Source: Hoplostethus atlanticus (lineage: Eukaryota; Chordata; Actinopteri; Trachichthyiformes; Trachichthyidae). From it: 64,000 nt of DNA. The notes beneath the pieces are model-generated. The model saw nothing but the letters and a program-made list of their open reading frames with translations, was not told the DNA's origin and did no database searches. Made by a program: the position numbers and the translations under genes. Where the stretch lies: NCBI GenBank assembly GCA_034670405.1, contig JAXDDX010000003.1, forward strand, positions 6,450,001 to 6,514,000, read 5' to 3'. This document shows positions 1-13,771 of the stretch, one piece after another (position 1 is the first letter of the stretch; each line of letters begins with the position of its first letter).

Positions 1-1369
1 CCAGTTTCGGGCTAGTATTTTTACACACAAACCATGTAATCAATTCTCACCAGACATTTTTCTGGGGAAGGTTTGTAACAAACGAAATGTTCACTTGTCT
101 GTTTTAATACCAGCCTGGCCTGTCTCCCTGTGAGATCGGGTTAGCTTGAGGCAAGCTGACTCTGCTTTTGGTCTCCTCTGTTTCTTTTTCCGCTGCTAAC
201 TACCAAGCTTCTCTGTGGCTGTGTGGTATAACAGTATTTTCAGGGAATGGTAAAATTGCAGGAAACTGGATGTGCTACTTAATGTGTTCGCAAATGTAAT
301 ACTTCCTTGAACACTTACTCCTGGGCCTAGCAGGGGCACTGAAACGAACATAAACACTGATGTACATCTGGATAGAGTGTGGGTGTTCAGGTCAAAGTTG
401 CTGTGCTCGAGACAGCTGAGTGCATTTTATTGTGCTCAGACGTCCATCAGCGAATCCGCCGCCTCGCTCTCTCCGGCATGCAGGAAGAGGAGAAGATTGT
501 GGTGAAAAGTTTAATGTTATATGGTCGAGAACAGAAGCTGGGGGGGAAATGCTGTTCATTAGTGGAAAGCTGAAGCGGTGGGTGTCCCGACGCCGAACTG
601 TGAAATGAAATGGGAGGATTGCTATATTTGTGCGCTAACAAATAAAGTGTTTTGTGTTCATCTCATTGCATTTCAGTCAGTAAATTGTTTTGACAGGATT
701 GCATTATTACCCAACAGGCCTCATATGTTACAGTTAATGCATTTTGCAACGGTCTACTGCTCAAGCTATTGAAATGTGTGCAGTCGGTGCTGCATCAAGT
801 TGGAAGGGCTGTTATCTTTACGGAGCGTATCAATGTGACTTGCAACCAGCCGGGGATGTTTTTATGTACATGCAATCATTCTTGGTAGCTGTTCGTAAAA
901 TGGGCGTTGAGTGGTAAAGCTAGCGATGTTTACAGGTCTTCGGGGTGACTGTAATGGGTCAGTGTCGGCTGTGCAGCGGCTCTGCTGAGTGCTGGCTGTG
1001 AAGAAAAACCTTGCGAGGGACAGAGGTTTGCCGGAGGGGTTTCCTGCCCACATCTGGCAGGGAAGGAAGATGGGCTCACATAGCGATCTCATGGGACGAG
1101 AAATTTCATTAGACAGTACGGTCCGTCTGCCAGACTGTCTGCTTGCAGGTGAGACAGACCTCTCAGCACTGCTGCCAAGTTTCTACAGAAGAGTGCGAGT
1201 GCAGTGAAAGAAGAGAGAGAGAGTGAAAGAAAGAAAACAGTTGAGAGTCTCCGGCGGTTGGCCTCTGGCAGCTGCGACAAAGCTCCGACTCAGCAGCTGG
1301 ATCCAGCTGTGGATCCCTCCCCTAACGTCTGTCCTCTGACTCGGTGCCGTACCGAGGGGGAAGGATCTC

Positions 1370-1440
1370 CTTTATTTTTCCTCTCTCTTTGTCTCTGTTT
1401 CTCTCTCTCTTTCTCTTTGCTCTTTCTCCTCCTCCATACC
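1370..1440 (+). repeat. Imperfect polypyrimidine (CT-rich) tract
   Basis: Almost pure C and T over about 70 nt, built from ctctct and ttct units. Confidence 0.8.
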
Positions 1441-1859
1441 CAGACGCCTTATCTCTTCTCATTTCCTTTTCCCACACCGTTCTGTCCCCTCTGCGATCCG
1501 GTTACAGCACTCCACTTCCTCCCGTTCTCCCCCCAGAATGGTGACATGTGGACCGGAGCAGGTGAGAGCAGCACATCTGCTGACCCGGGGACACTCAGGC
1601 TTCCCCCGGAGTGAGGCGAACGCACTGCCTTGTGGGTCCCCAGTCAGTCCCGGGGCCACGGCTTAGCCAATTAGATGATGCAGGAAAGAGATGGGTGTAA
1701 ATTACCAACAGAGTGAAGTCAGCCTGCAGGTGTGCGTGTCCTCGGGAAACACTTTCCCACAGTGTCGGGTTCAGGCTCAAAGAGAGGAGCACTTCTGCCT
1801 GACCTCGGTAAATAGAGACAATTATTCACTTTGCCTTCCTCCTTCGAGACGAACTGAAT

Positions 1860-1916
1860 GGGGGGGTGGGGGGGGGGGGGGAGAGAGAGAGATACAGAGA
1901 GAGATAGGCGGAGAGA
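1860..1916 (+). repeat. G run followed by GA-rich simple sequence
   Basis: A run of G broken by one T leads into (GA)n with a few interruptions. Confidence 0.8.
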
Positions 1917-2854
1917 CTTGCTGCGATGAGGCCTGCCAGACCTTCTGTTCTCACAGCCCGTGGTCCCCCCTGCACATGTGCGTGGCAGTTGGCATCGCTA
2001 AACAAGCCTGGGAAGCATCATCTGCTCATGATATTCATTCTGTTCCAAAGCAAATCTGTGTTAAACCATCCATCCACCCCCCCCCTGCTGTCCATCAGAA
2101 GCCACCAGACTGGAAACCAGACACTGAGTGACAGCTTGCCAGGTATCAGGGAACTAGATCCGAGGCAAAAAGCAACAAATCATTTTTTCAGTACGTCGAT
2201 GAAGTGCAGTGTATTGTGAGCTACTCAGTCACCAAGCACATTGTCTTTTACATTCATGCAAAACTGTCTCCTCCTAGAAAAGCATGCACTATATATACAC
2301 AGCACCGAAATATCCTAACCACGGAGCAAATTGTCTCCACATCCAGAACTTGACTGTTACAAAGAATGCATCCCTTTCGTCTGCCAGTAACCTCAGCCCC
2401 CTTTGCTCCAGTCTGGCTGCAGCACTGCCAGTTGAAATAACGAGTGAGAAGAATGCTGCCGGGGCTCAACAAGCTCATGGAAAGAGCAGCATGCAGCCAG
2501 AGGGAGTGTGGTCAGATCATCCTATTTCTGCTCTCAATTAGATCAATTTGGGTTTACTACCAGGTCTAATTAGGGCTGCGAAGGTGGCTGAGGGCAAAGG
2601 AATTAGCCAATATCTTGGCGATAGGTGGTAGGAGACGGTGTTTGGGGGAATGTGCTAAAGTACAAACAAGGCCAGATGTAAAGTTTCCATAGCCGGACTA
2701 TCTCTCTGTGTGGTCAGGAAGGTGTGGGACCTGCATGGACACTGCAGGATGCTTTGCAGATGCTTGTTAACAGTAATGAAGCTGTGAAACCTCTCAGCTT
2801 CTGTGGATCACATTGTGTTTCCTCATCGCTACCATTCTCCAATATGGAGTTTTT

Positions 2855-2905
2855 CCAGAGAGAGCGAGAGAGCAAGAGAGAGAAAGAGATAGAAAGAGAG
2901 AGATA
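2855..2905 (+). repeat. GA-rich simple sequence
   Basis: Interrupted (GA)n and AAAGAGA units over about 50 nt. Confidence 0.8.
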
Positions 2906-3127
2906 AACCACACAGAGAGGGAGGTTTGGTGGGAGAGACGCTCCCTTTTACATTGCGGCTAGCCAACACTGTCTCTCTTGGCTTCAGACAGAGAGGCACC
3001 CAGGCCAGCTCCAGCCCTCAGTCTCTGCACACTCCCAGTCTGTGTGTACCGCTACACCATGGTGGTCCACCGTCACACTGTTGGTTCACTATCTTATTGA
3101 AGCCTTCCCCACATCTACCAGTAAGGG

Positions 3128-3149
3128 CCCCCCCCCCCCCCCCCCCCCC
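3128..3149 (+). repeat. Poly-C homopolymer (22 nt)
   Basis: An uninterrupted C run. Its length may be unreliable in the assembly. Confidence 0.85.
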
Positions 3150-4051
3150 TCATGTGTCATGTGGGAGGACATCCATCATGCTTTATCTGCTCTAAGGTAA
3201 TGCATCTACAGTTATAGATTAGTTTCAACATGGGAACACAACCGCTTGGCTTAACGCTGACTTCCTGTAGAGGCTTTGGAGGCGATTTAAAGATTTATTT
3301 TGTAGAGTGGGGAACTAATTACCACGGGCTCTGTGTGCTTCATCAATAGGGCTAATTTGGTCTGCTTGCAGCAGAGTTTACGTTGAGAGTGGTGTGCTGC
3401 TTCTTTTTTACCAGCGTGTTGAAAGGCCAAATCTTTGTTTAGATTGCTGCGTGTAGCCCGGTGCTGCGAGGAGCCTGGAGGCAGCGTGGGGAGCAGCGGG
3501 ACTCTGCGCTGTAATTAGGCAGAGCGTGGTATGCAGGAGTGCAGGACTCAAGATGTGTGATGTGGTATCAGAGCAGGGGAACAAAGAGCCAGGGATCGGG
3601 GTGTATGGAGCGTGTGTGGTGGGGTTGTATGAGTGTGTGTGTGTGTTTTGATGGGGGTTTAGTGTGGATAGAAATTCCCAAATCATTGCCCTGGGTTTAC
3701 CCCCCAGACTGCCTCACCAGGGCGTCTGGATCCAAAGCATCAGTGCAGGAGAGTATTTATGTAGCAGATATCATCTCGGCTCATCTGTGCTCTGTACCAT
3801 CTTCTCATTCCAGCCTGCCATAAAGGTTGGACATGTAGCCAGCCGGATCCCACCGGACTTGCAATGTGAAAGGAAAAGTACTGATCTTACCTTCCCTTGT
3901 TTTTTTGGTGAGCGGCCAGAGCGGCGCAGATTGCTCAGAAGCTCTTTTTCAGGCCGGGCTGATCAGCCTCAGAGGATGCATGAAAAATACTTCATGGTTA
4001 AGTGTCCTGAAAAGTGCTCGTTGAGCTTGTCTGCAGTGGCCTCAGTTAAGT

Positions 4052-4073
4052 CCCCCCCCCCCCCCCCCCCCCC
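4052..4073 (+). repeat. Poly-C homopolymer (22 nt)
   Basis: An uninterrupted C run, the second of equal length within 1 kb. Confidence 0.85.
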
Positions 4074-4774
4074 ACTGCAGAAGAACACAGAGCGGTAGCT
4101 GGGATAATGGAGAAACAAGTTGTCGATGCATTCAAGAAGCCAGCGTAATGTCACCGGGGAACAAAGGCATCCAGACATCTGCTTCCAGGGGCTGTCTGTC
4201 TCCAGTCAAACCTGGCAGTGCCTTTATGAATGAGTGCTGGGACGGGTGCATGAAACAATGTCTTCTAATCAGATGTCAAATATGGAATTACAAGAGCTGT
4301 AAATCCCTGTTGTATTTCTGTCACATGCTGTACTGTATCATCTGCTGCTTCTGCTGCATTGGATCAATCTGCACTTACTACCAAGTGACCATTTTAATCA
4401 GCTGTTATTACAGATCACAGAAGAGTATCAAAGGAGGTTTTTTGCATTATTGTTGTAGAGTGTCGGTGGCTTGAATACAGACGTATTGACATGCAATCTG
4501 ACTGAACAGGACTCTGGGGGTCTGCAGATGTGATTGAGCTTGGCTTGCAGACCTGCCCAGATCTTTGGTCCGAGGCCTAGAAAAGACTTAGTAGTCCCCT
4601 GCTGCCAATTTTCACTATCAACTGCTGGCTTGCAGGCCCTGATTAGCCCAGACAGCGGATATCATGATTAATGGACATTACAATTTGCCTTTTGTGCTTG
4701 AAGTCACGGCATTGCTGGAGTAACGCTGGTTCATTCAACGCACAAGAAATGCCTTGGACTGGGCTGCTTGTTGT

Positions 4775-5000
4775 TGTTGTTTTTAACCTTTTTTTTATCC
4801 AGGCAAAGTCAACTGATGCTTTATCATGCTCTTTTTCCTCATTCCCACCTGGGAGTTTCCTAGTATAACCACAGTTTTGGAGGTTAAGTGCCGTGCTCAA
4901 AGGCACCTTGGCAGTATTTGTTGAGGTGCTTTCCCCACCCACATTTTCCCACCACCCTTTTGATCACAAGCCTGCTTGTCTAATCACTGTCCCCTGATAG
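4775..5000. repeat. Degenerate interspersed repeat of a type common in fish genomes
   Basis: Two landmarks seen together in many fish repeats occur here: a T-rich lead into tttatccaggcaaagtcaa, and about 90 nt later ggttaagtgccgtgctcaaa followed by ggcaccttggcagtat. A degenerate tRNA-like stretch (gatcacaagcctgcttgtct) follows. The copy looks old. Family and exact ends are not determined. Confidence 0.45.
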
Positions 5001-7820
5001 CCCAGCGTTGTAAAAACAGGACACAAGCACTTTTCATCACCCTACTATAACAAGGGCTATGATTAAATATGAATGGTGTTTTCCACCCAGGGGATCCCAT
5101 TCAATGATATTAAATGTTTAATATATTTTGATAACATCTGAAAAGTCTGTTGGGTATCTATTGGATGTGTGGTCTCTAAAGCAAACAGAATGTTGGATAA
5201 GACGGTTGATGAGTAAGATGTCCTGTTTCATGTGATGTAGCATAGATAAAAGTACAGCTAACTGTAGGACTGTCAAAATGAACATTGTAAGTTTAGTGCA
5301 CCCCTAAAAATGTGACCCTCGGCGCTATAGACATCCCAAGAGGTGGAGTATTTCTGCTCTCTGCTGCTTTGGAAACGTCACTCACCAGCCTGCCTCAAAG
5401 TAATTCAGTTTCACAGAAGAATCTGTAAAACCTCCCGATTCTCCGAGCACCAAGCTTCTCATTTGGGCCACTGTTGGTAATGTCAATATTCAAGCTTTAC
5501 TTTACTAGAGTTATAATGGACCATCACAATGCTTTGGCAGGGACATTTCAGTGAACAAAGAACATTATGACAGACAAAGTTGAGGAAAAGGCCTTTGTCA
5601 TGACGCCATTGGCTTTAAATCTCAGTCAGTTTCAGTCAACTCTCTTCTCCTGTCACCGATCCTGTCATCGCTGCTACAGCACCATTTATTATTTATGGGC
5701 TTTTCCTTCCATGTATTTTTACCTCAAGCGTGCTAATTTTACACTCGCTAATAGGCTTAGCGGTATCTATGCATTTTTCATTTTTTTCATTTCCATGGAG
5801 GATTTGAGTCATCTTTGAAATATCATTCTCCTCAATATGAAATGACTCGTGAAGAAGTCTTCTGCTCAAGTAACCTAATCTACTCTACCCTAACAAGACA
5901 CAACATTTCAATCTTTAAGACATCACACTTCAATAGATAAAGTCACTTGAACTAATGCGCAGCCATATTTTGCTTTCCTAGAGTGTGTATGAAAGGGAGG
6001 CTTTCTTTGCGAGCAGAGCCTTCCCTCAGTCTCTCAGCCTCCCGTCGCTCTGTAAATGGCTTGTAAACAGGCTGTTTAAGTGTGAAGTCACCCTATGCCC
6101 TGTTGCTTCCGCTCTTTATTCATCACACTAAGACACATACACAGAAGTATGGTGAATGTTTTTGCTAAAGAGCTGGGGGGAGGGGCACCGCTGCTCTTGT
6201 GGGACTGGGCTGAGACCTGCACTGAGGAAAGTAATTTGTATTGGCCAGAACAGACACTAGAGAGAAATAATTGAAAAAAGTAGACTTTTTCGAGAAGGAC
6301 CAGGCTGCACTGTAGCTCATGTTCTGCAGTGTGTGATTTAAAGCCCCACAATTACAGAAGGAAAGGATAGGAAGGCTTTAAACGTGACCATTAATCTGTT
6401 TTTGGCATTTCTCTAATGACACACAGTCATTCATCACACATATATTTTTGGCCCAGTGAGTTCTCTGCCAAATTGGGCAACAGAGCAAAGAGAAAAATGA
6501 GAAGATGCTAAATGGAAAAAACTAGAATGGAAAGAACAAAGGATAGAAAGACTGGCACTCTTTTCAGAGGACTTGTTGAAAAAAAGTGGAAAATGATTGA
6601 GACAAATAGGGAAAGAGGGGATGGGGGAAGAGTGAGAGAGAAAGCAGATGCAGAGAGTGAAAAGGGATAGATTTTACCTCACGCAGTGTGAGCGCAAAAC
6701 TAGTGTGCGTAGATGAAGTTGAAGTGGTGGTGGGTTACCATGGCAATATTGGGAAATGGCGGAGGAAGGAAAGAGGCATAAACAAGAAACCCCATGGATT
6801 TTCAAGCACAAGTCAGCATCCCAAAGTGCCTGATTTTCTGTCGTAATTGTGGCGGAGTATTTATGCACTAGGCCGGTTCCCAAATGAATCGTCGGGAGGT
6901 GAACTCATAAAACTTTGAACACTCGACTGCTCCCAGACTTCCCACTGCACTCGTAGGAGCACAGTTCAGTGACTTGTTTTTTCCAAGGTACTATAGGCCG
7001 TTAAAGAGTTAAGCCACCCGTTTTCAAGAGTTCATCGCTGTTTCTCTCTGGTCTCTCTCTCTCCGGGCCTGTCGCACAACATTATCAACACATCCTAGAC
7101 TTCTGGGGGAACATGCAGCAGACTCTGAAGATGTTTGTTTGGAAATGGAAACATCGTGATGTCTGTGCCAGAGAAGGTACATTTATCCTGGTGTATAAAC
7201 ATACCATATAAACTAAGCTATCAGATGAAAACTAAATTGTAGTTACATTTGGACGGGGGATTTGGGGGGGCAGCAGGACTGAATATGTTTATTCAACATG
7301 CACACACTCCCCCCCCATGCTATCAGTGGCTGGGCCTCTGCATCTGTCATGGAGGCCAGACATGGAGGAGAGTTCACAAGGCCTTTTCTCTCCCGACCTC
7401 CAGCTCCGCTCAGACGCCTTTGTCCCTGCTTTTTGTCTCGCTGTGGGGATTTCCCTTCACCCCAACCCTCCCGTCCCTCCTGGGTCCTGATAAGAGATCG
7501 GGGTATCCTAATGAAGTGCCGGCATGATTAGATTCAATTTGCCCTTCATTTTCCTGTAGGGAGGGAAGAGTTATCGGTCCAAAAAACACTTCCCTCCAGA
7601 AACAGGCTTATCCCACACCTACATCCCTCTTTTGCCCAGAGGTGCCAGATGGTTGCGACCATTCGGCCTTTATCTCCCACGCTGGGGTTATGTGAAGCAA
7701 CAAACACATATCCATTATCTCAGACTGGGCAAAGCCTATGTGGGCACTGTGGACAACAATGTAAGTGCTGTCACTGGATGGACAGTATTCTCCGTCAAGA
7801 TGATGTTTTTGCCTTAAATC

Positions 7821-8233
7821 TACTCTAGGCAAGATTTTAATGTAAAAATACACCTGCCTTATCAGCCTAAATCACTAAGTGGGGCTGCATCAGAGAATGG
7901 AGACGCTGTAGATTTGCCGTATTTGCCCAATTTATATTCTGGTGCCGGTTATGTGCCCTGGCGGCAAATCTTCTCTGCGCATCGGAAGTGGTGAATTGAA
8001 ACTTAAGAGCGAAATACTTTCTCCTGAACTGCAGCAAGTGAGCACTCTGTCCAGAGAAAACTGAACTCACCAACGATTGCTGAACTTCTGCACCACCTTC
8101 CACCCCCACCAGCCACTAATAAGAAGAAATTTAGGTCCAAGGAATGTGGAGTTTACATTACATGATTTCTAGGTTTAGAGTCACGTTCAAGCAGTTAATT
8201 TTCGCTGACATTTGTGCCCGCCAATGTGAAGTT
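7821..8233 (+). repeat. Copy 1 of an unidentified ~400-bp dispersed element
   Basis: It is related to 29470-29850 in the same orientation. Shared blocks in order include ctaggcaagattttaatg, aaaatacacc, tagatttgc, tatttgccca, ggaagtgg, tccagagaaa, actcaccaacg, cgatttctgg in the other copy against tgatttctag here, and gcccgccaa just before gtgaagtt. Length and block order match with small indels. No open frame is shared and the family is not recognised. Confidence 0.7.
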
Positions 8234-11200
8234 TCCTTGTGGAGATTCAAGACTTTTTTTCCTCCAGCAGTCTGTCAAACTGTGTACAATTGAAACAAAG
8301 CAACTAACTGAAATCTGTGTGATGATGCACTTAAAATGATGGTGTTGTTGTATGACGGATGGCTTGTGCAGCAGCTTGCGTGCCAGTGTATTCCTTTCCC
8401 TTTCTGAGAAGGTGGGACAAAGCTGCAGGATTTGGCCGGTGTTTTTGCAGTAGGAGAGGGGGTACATCAAGATGGGGCCAAAGCACACAAGCTGAAAAGA
8501 TTTTTGGCATGGGCTAACAAGAGACACTGCTTCAATCAAGGCAGAACCATACATGTGGGCCAATGGGATCTGAAAGCAATCCGTGACTTAATTATTTGTG
8601 AAGTGATTCAGCTGAAATCATAAAGCTGGCATTGCCTTGCACATGATAGGTTATGTCATCGCAGCACAAGTGCTCAATGATGGGAGCCTCCTGTAAGAAA
8701 TGAGGCTATATATGAAAAAATCAACCGACGAACCATGAGTTTTCATTTGTATAGCCAATGAAGTCCCATGTCCTCAGACAGCTGAATTGTCATTCACCCA
8801 GTCTGCCAAGAGGTTCAGCTGTAGTGGTTGTTTTTTGCTCTGGAAGGCTTGGGTTGATGGGGGGGAATCCTTCGGGATTTGCACTGTCCACTTCCTGGTT
8901 TGGCTTGGATTCTGTCTGAAGGGAAATGAGGGGTGATGTCCTTTAGGTCACAGGCCATGATTATGGCAATGAGTAGCTGAGGAATGAAGTACTTCTGAAA
9001 TGGACCCAGAGGATATTCTGTGTAGATATGGCAACTGCTATGGCATTCGCTTTCCGTAGGAGCAGATTTACCTTTAGAAACTTGTCATCTGGTGCTCGGT
9101 TGAAATGGCCACTTCTTGAATACACAACTGATATATTATAAACCATGTTAAAGTCTTTTCCTGAAGTTTCCTTGTAAGGTTGTGCTCTCAATGCCTCAGA
9201 AAGGACATTCTGCACATTGAGACCTGCTACATACTGTACTGTTGAGAGGTCCTCAGCATGAAGTCTTCATTTTTTGTAAAGAAACAAAAACAAAAAGTGG
9301 TCCATCAAGTCCTTGGGGTCATACCTTTTCTAGAGATTTGCTGCTAATCATGAGTCATACCACCCACAGTAAGTACTTTAACAATACCCATTGTTTTATA
9401 GGCTAGCGATTTTGCAAGGGGGGAGTTTTTCTTTCATGAGCTCCCCAAAATGGTCAACAACCATGGGAGCTTTGATATGATTTCTCCCTTACTTCTGTGG
9501 CTCTTAAGGGTGGAATGCCTTTTTGTATTGCTTTCCCTTCTGTGAAGTTCATTGCTGGTTTATGTAATGAGTCTCATTAAAGAACCTATGGCACTAACTC
9601 CGCCGCTGAAGGGGAGAAAGCAGGATTTGGTGTGGTCTCCTCTCCTGAAGCCTGGGTGGTATGGTGAGAGGGATTAGCAGTGTGACGTCAGAGTCCTCTG
9701 ACTGGAAAGAGCACCATGATATGCTCGTGTAGCTGTACTCACACTGGACAGTAGGTTAGTTTCCAATCCCTGCTAAAGCCTGGGAATCTTCAGATGTGGG
9801 CATTTCAGGAAGCCAGTGGAAATGAGCACCGTGGCAGTGGTGTGTGCTGTGGATGACAGAGAGGAAATTGCGAGCTCATGCAGCACCAAATGAATGCAGG
9901 GTTTTCAAATCCTTTCCAGGCTTACCAAAGAAGACTTTTTATTGTATAATTCACTACCTTTGTTTTTCAGTGACTCCATCTATTTGCTCTTTAGATATAC
10001 ATTAACAAAGAACAGAGGGGGAAAGGTGCTTTTCTATAGCCGAGTGCCACAGTAGATTGATGGATCAACCATTTCCCCAGATTCATGCTATTCTACAGAG
10101 TAAGTTATTCAAATGAATTCAAGTCAGTCACGACAGCTCCCAAATACTCTGTGTTAACTCTCCTCTTTGAGATACAGAGCTAAGTTAGCTATGGTTGTTA
10201 GGGCAGTGATGGGTGATGCTGACAGCATAGCTGATTGGTCCTAAATAAATCAAATAATTCCTTTATCTATTGCCAAAAGTTCCAATGACTTTCCCTTTGC
10301 CTTTTATTAAAACACTGCTAACGAAGTGCCAAAGCCATAGTGATACTTCTAGACCAATTTATTGTTTCATGACCTTTAGCTTTGTTTTAATTGGGGACCT
10401 TGACACACTTTTTTCACCTTCTTATAAGGACCAAAGTTCACACAAAGGTTTTTCGTTGACTTGCATTAACTTCCTCTAGTTACCATTAAAGTCTTGGTAA
10501 TCAATCCTAATAAAGGTTTTATTTTAAGGGCTCTCCACGAGGGGCCATGAAGATACAGTAGATCAATATGCTTGTTTCAGTGTTTCTTTTAATCCAAATT
10601 GCTAATGTGATGCAAAGATCTCTTTAGAGAACCAGTCTAGACCCTTTTCACTCTGCGAGCCTGCTGTTGCCAGGCTGTTAAAAATGCCGGAGGAGTTGCC
10701 ACAATGTGCTTCTATAGAATGGCTTATGGCACAAACACGGCACTGTCTGTGTCTGTGGGACTGTTGATGTGGGACAGCTGCTTTATGATGGTAAACTCCT
10801 TTCCTGAAAGCTGAGGACCCCCTGCTAGCTCGCCAATATAACCACATTGTACGTGAATTGACTCAACATGTTGGATTAGCTGGTTAAATACAGTGATCCT
10901 TTTCCTCAAAAGTACAATCATGACATTTAGGGCATTAGAATACCAACAAAGCCTTTTCAATCTTTCTCAGGACTTTCCTTTCTTGTGTATTCTTGGCAAA
11001 GCGTGAGGAAGATAGCAACCTGCATGTTAATCATGCTGCTCTACCCTATACCATAGACTAGGTTATATGTTAAGATTAAGTCAGGGGTTGATGGAGATTA
11101 ACGGGAGGAACTGGGCAGTTATTTGGTATAAAGTGCAATTGTTGATACAGATACAAAGAGAAAAGTTGCTTTTGTGCATAAGGGTTAAAGCACTTAGGAT

Positions 11201-11420
11201 ATATAAACTGCACGGATACTGCCAAACCAGTGACAGGGAGCCCTTGCCATCTTGGCAAGTGTTTCTGCAAAATAAATACGGCAAAAAAGAAAGGGGGAAA
11301 AAAAAGAGTGTATGTCGGGATCCAAACCAGAAACTGAGCACTGTGTTGGTTTTTTCATTTTCCTCTGTCACGCATAGAGACTGAAACACATCTGAAGAGC
11401 ATGGACGAAAGAGACAGCAG

Positions 11421-11536
11421 GAGAGAGAGAGAGAGAGATAGAGAAAAAAGGCAAAAGTGAAGAGTTAAAAAAAAATGAGCAAAGAAAGGTTTGAGCAGGG
11501 GAGAAGAAAAAAGAGAGACAGAGAGAGAGAGAGAAT
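11421..11536 (+). repeat. GA-rich low-complexity region
   Basis: Two (GA)n stretches (about 11421-11438 and 11513-11534) flank an A-rich spacer. Confidence 0.75.
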
Positions 11537-13694
11537 GGAATAAAATTAGGCTCATGATGGAACTAGTGTCTCGATGAGGCAGCCCACTAACCTCAGAGGC
11601 GCCACACTCCCTGGCTTATCCCAGCCCAGTGAGAAGGAGGGGCCACACCACAGATCTCTCTGACTGCCAAGGCTGCAGCGCCAGGCAGGCTCTCTTTCTC
11701 TCTGGTCATGGGGGGCCAGGCATCTTAGACTTTGAAAGGCAACAAAAAAAGCTGCTCTACTCTCTGGATGACAGGGCAACCCTCATACCTCATCTCAGAG
11801 ACCCATTAACAGGGATCGAGTCCTCCAGGAGTGCCACATCAGACCTGAAGTATTTTTCTGGTTGTGATGGGTGACTAGAGGGATGGTACTACTGGTTGAA
11901 CAAAGTTACCGACCCAGTGTGGTAGCTGGTTGCTACTGAGTCAGAAGCCTGACATTTGAACCGGGTAGGCAGTATTACTGCAGACTGCTGGGTAGGTCAC
12001 ATCAATCACAGCAACTGGAGGCCAATGGAGCAGACCCAAACTTGGCAGGAGATCACTGACCTGGGAGTGACATTCCACAGTCTTACAAACACTGCCTGTC
12101 CTCCTATGTTTCCCCATGGAATCAAAACTGAGAGCAACAGAAGAAAACCTTACTGGAAGTTCAACAGAGCAATGTACCTGATCATAAAACTGATCATTTT
12201 GCAAAGTGAAAGCATAATCCATAATCTAGGCACCGTATCACATCATAATCAGGTCCCTGTCTCCCGATCATTATATTTTACTGTTGCACCATATCCTCAT
12301 AGAAGATAGCCTATCGCATCTCTGAGCCGGCAATGGATTGTCTGTAGTCATAGACCATATTTCTGCTTTGGAGATTGACTGTAAGTAAGATGGACTTAAT
12401 GCTGCTTATGAAAACAGATGAAAGAGTCTGATTTATCAGGAAGTCTGCACTGTCATCTGGGAAATGTTGAAAGACAGAGGAGGGAAGAGACCTAGACAGC
12501 CCCAACACACTTCTTCATCTGGAGGGTATTCCAAGTAAAAATATTTTCATAACTGTTTGAAATTTTACATATTAAGTGGATTAAGGGAACTGTAAACATA
12601 TTTTCCCCCTCAATTGAAAATAAAACATCTGGATTGCATTAGTGCTTTATGAAGAGTATTTTCTCTCTGCATTTGTCACTTTACAATCAGACCAAATGGT
12701 GTGCACAGAATGAGTACAGATGGGGTATTTTATTGTGTTTCTGTATCTCCCCCTCTTTGAAAAATAAGGCAAGTACATATAATTAGATGGCCAAGAACTG
12801 GAACCTATATTTTTCAAACCCACAGGGATTTGAATTTTTGCTGAATGGTTACATTGCTCAGTTATTCTATATCAGGGATTTGTATGTTGAGTCTTCCTTT
12901 TGTTACGACTGCAAGATTGAAGACTTATTTCTTTGTGTGATTGAGTGGTTTCCTCCTGTGCACCTCCTTTCTCTGTAGAACAAAAGAGGAAATGTTTGAA
13001 TAAAGCTTCAAAGTGAACCGTACCGTAGTACTGTAACTCTCAGCAAGGTCATCTGTTGGAAGGGAAAAAACACAATTTGCACGTTTTTTTTCAACTGTTC
13101 ATACTTTTTTTCTCATTAGGGTGAAATTTGGCATAAGTCAAAAACAGAATGACCCGTATTGGGTCAGGCTCGGCTTCTGAGCAATACGCACACTGCTGCC
13201 ACCGGTGGATGAAAGGTAGACTGCAATGGCTTTTCTAATAGCCTAGGGGCGCAACCTTTTATTACCTTGACAAAAATGAGTATTCTTGTAGCGGCAATCA
13301 TGATGTTGGATTGAACTGCAATGCAGAGTTTCAAAAGAAAGAAAAGGGATATCACAGACAATCTGTTTTATCAGTCACCAGCCCAACGACTTCAAGAAAG
13401 GTTTTTCCAAAAGTAGCATCGATTGATACATCATCATATATTTGTCCAAACTGCATGAGAATACCGACACCAAAAACTGTAAGGGTACCTTTCGACCACC
13501 AGAAATTGGGGTATACCTGTCTTTAACAAAGTCTAAAAGTAGAAAGTAGATTACAGGATTACGGACATCTTTAGGTAAGTGAAATTCAACGTATTTTTCG
13601 TTATAGTACTTGTCGACTTCATAGGGAAAAAGGACAGGACCCTTTGGGAAAGATAAACAACCCACATGATGAAAGAGTCCCAAAGGGTCCCGTA

Positions 13695-13771
13695 TCAGGG
13701 CTAGGGTGGAGTCAAACCCCCAACCCTGGTGGAGTTTGTACTATGTTTTACCCATTGAGTTGCTGGACCTC
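13695..13771 (-). repeat. tRNA-derived SINE head or tRNA-like pseudogene
   Basis: Read on the minus strand, a pol III A-box-like stretch (gcaactcaatgggtaaaaca) is followed about 35 nt later by a B-box-like gggtttgactcc. Spacing and sequence resemble a tRNA-derived SINE promoter. The cloverleaf is degenerate, so a working tRNA gene is unlikely. The body and tail of the element were not delimited. Confidence 0.5.

Noticed and set aside
13375..13683. 102-codon antisense open frame next to the SINE-like head
   Set aside because: Looks somewhat protein-like, but I recognise no transposase or other family. It could be a fragment of a mobile element, but this is unsupported without a search.
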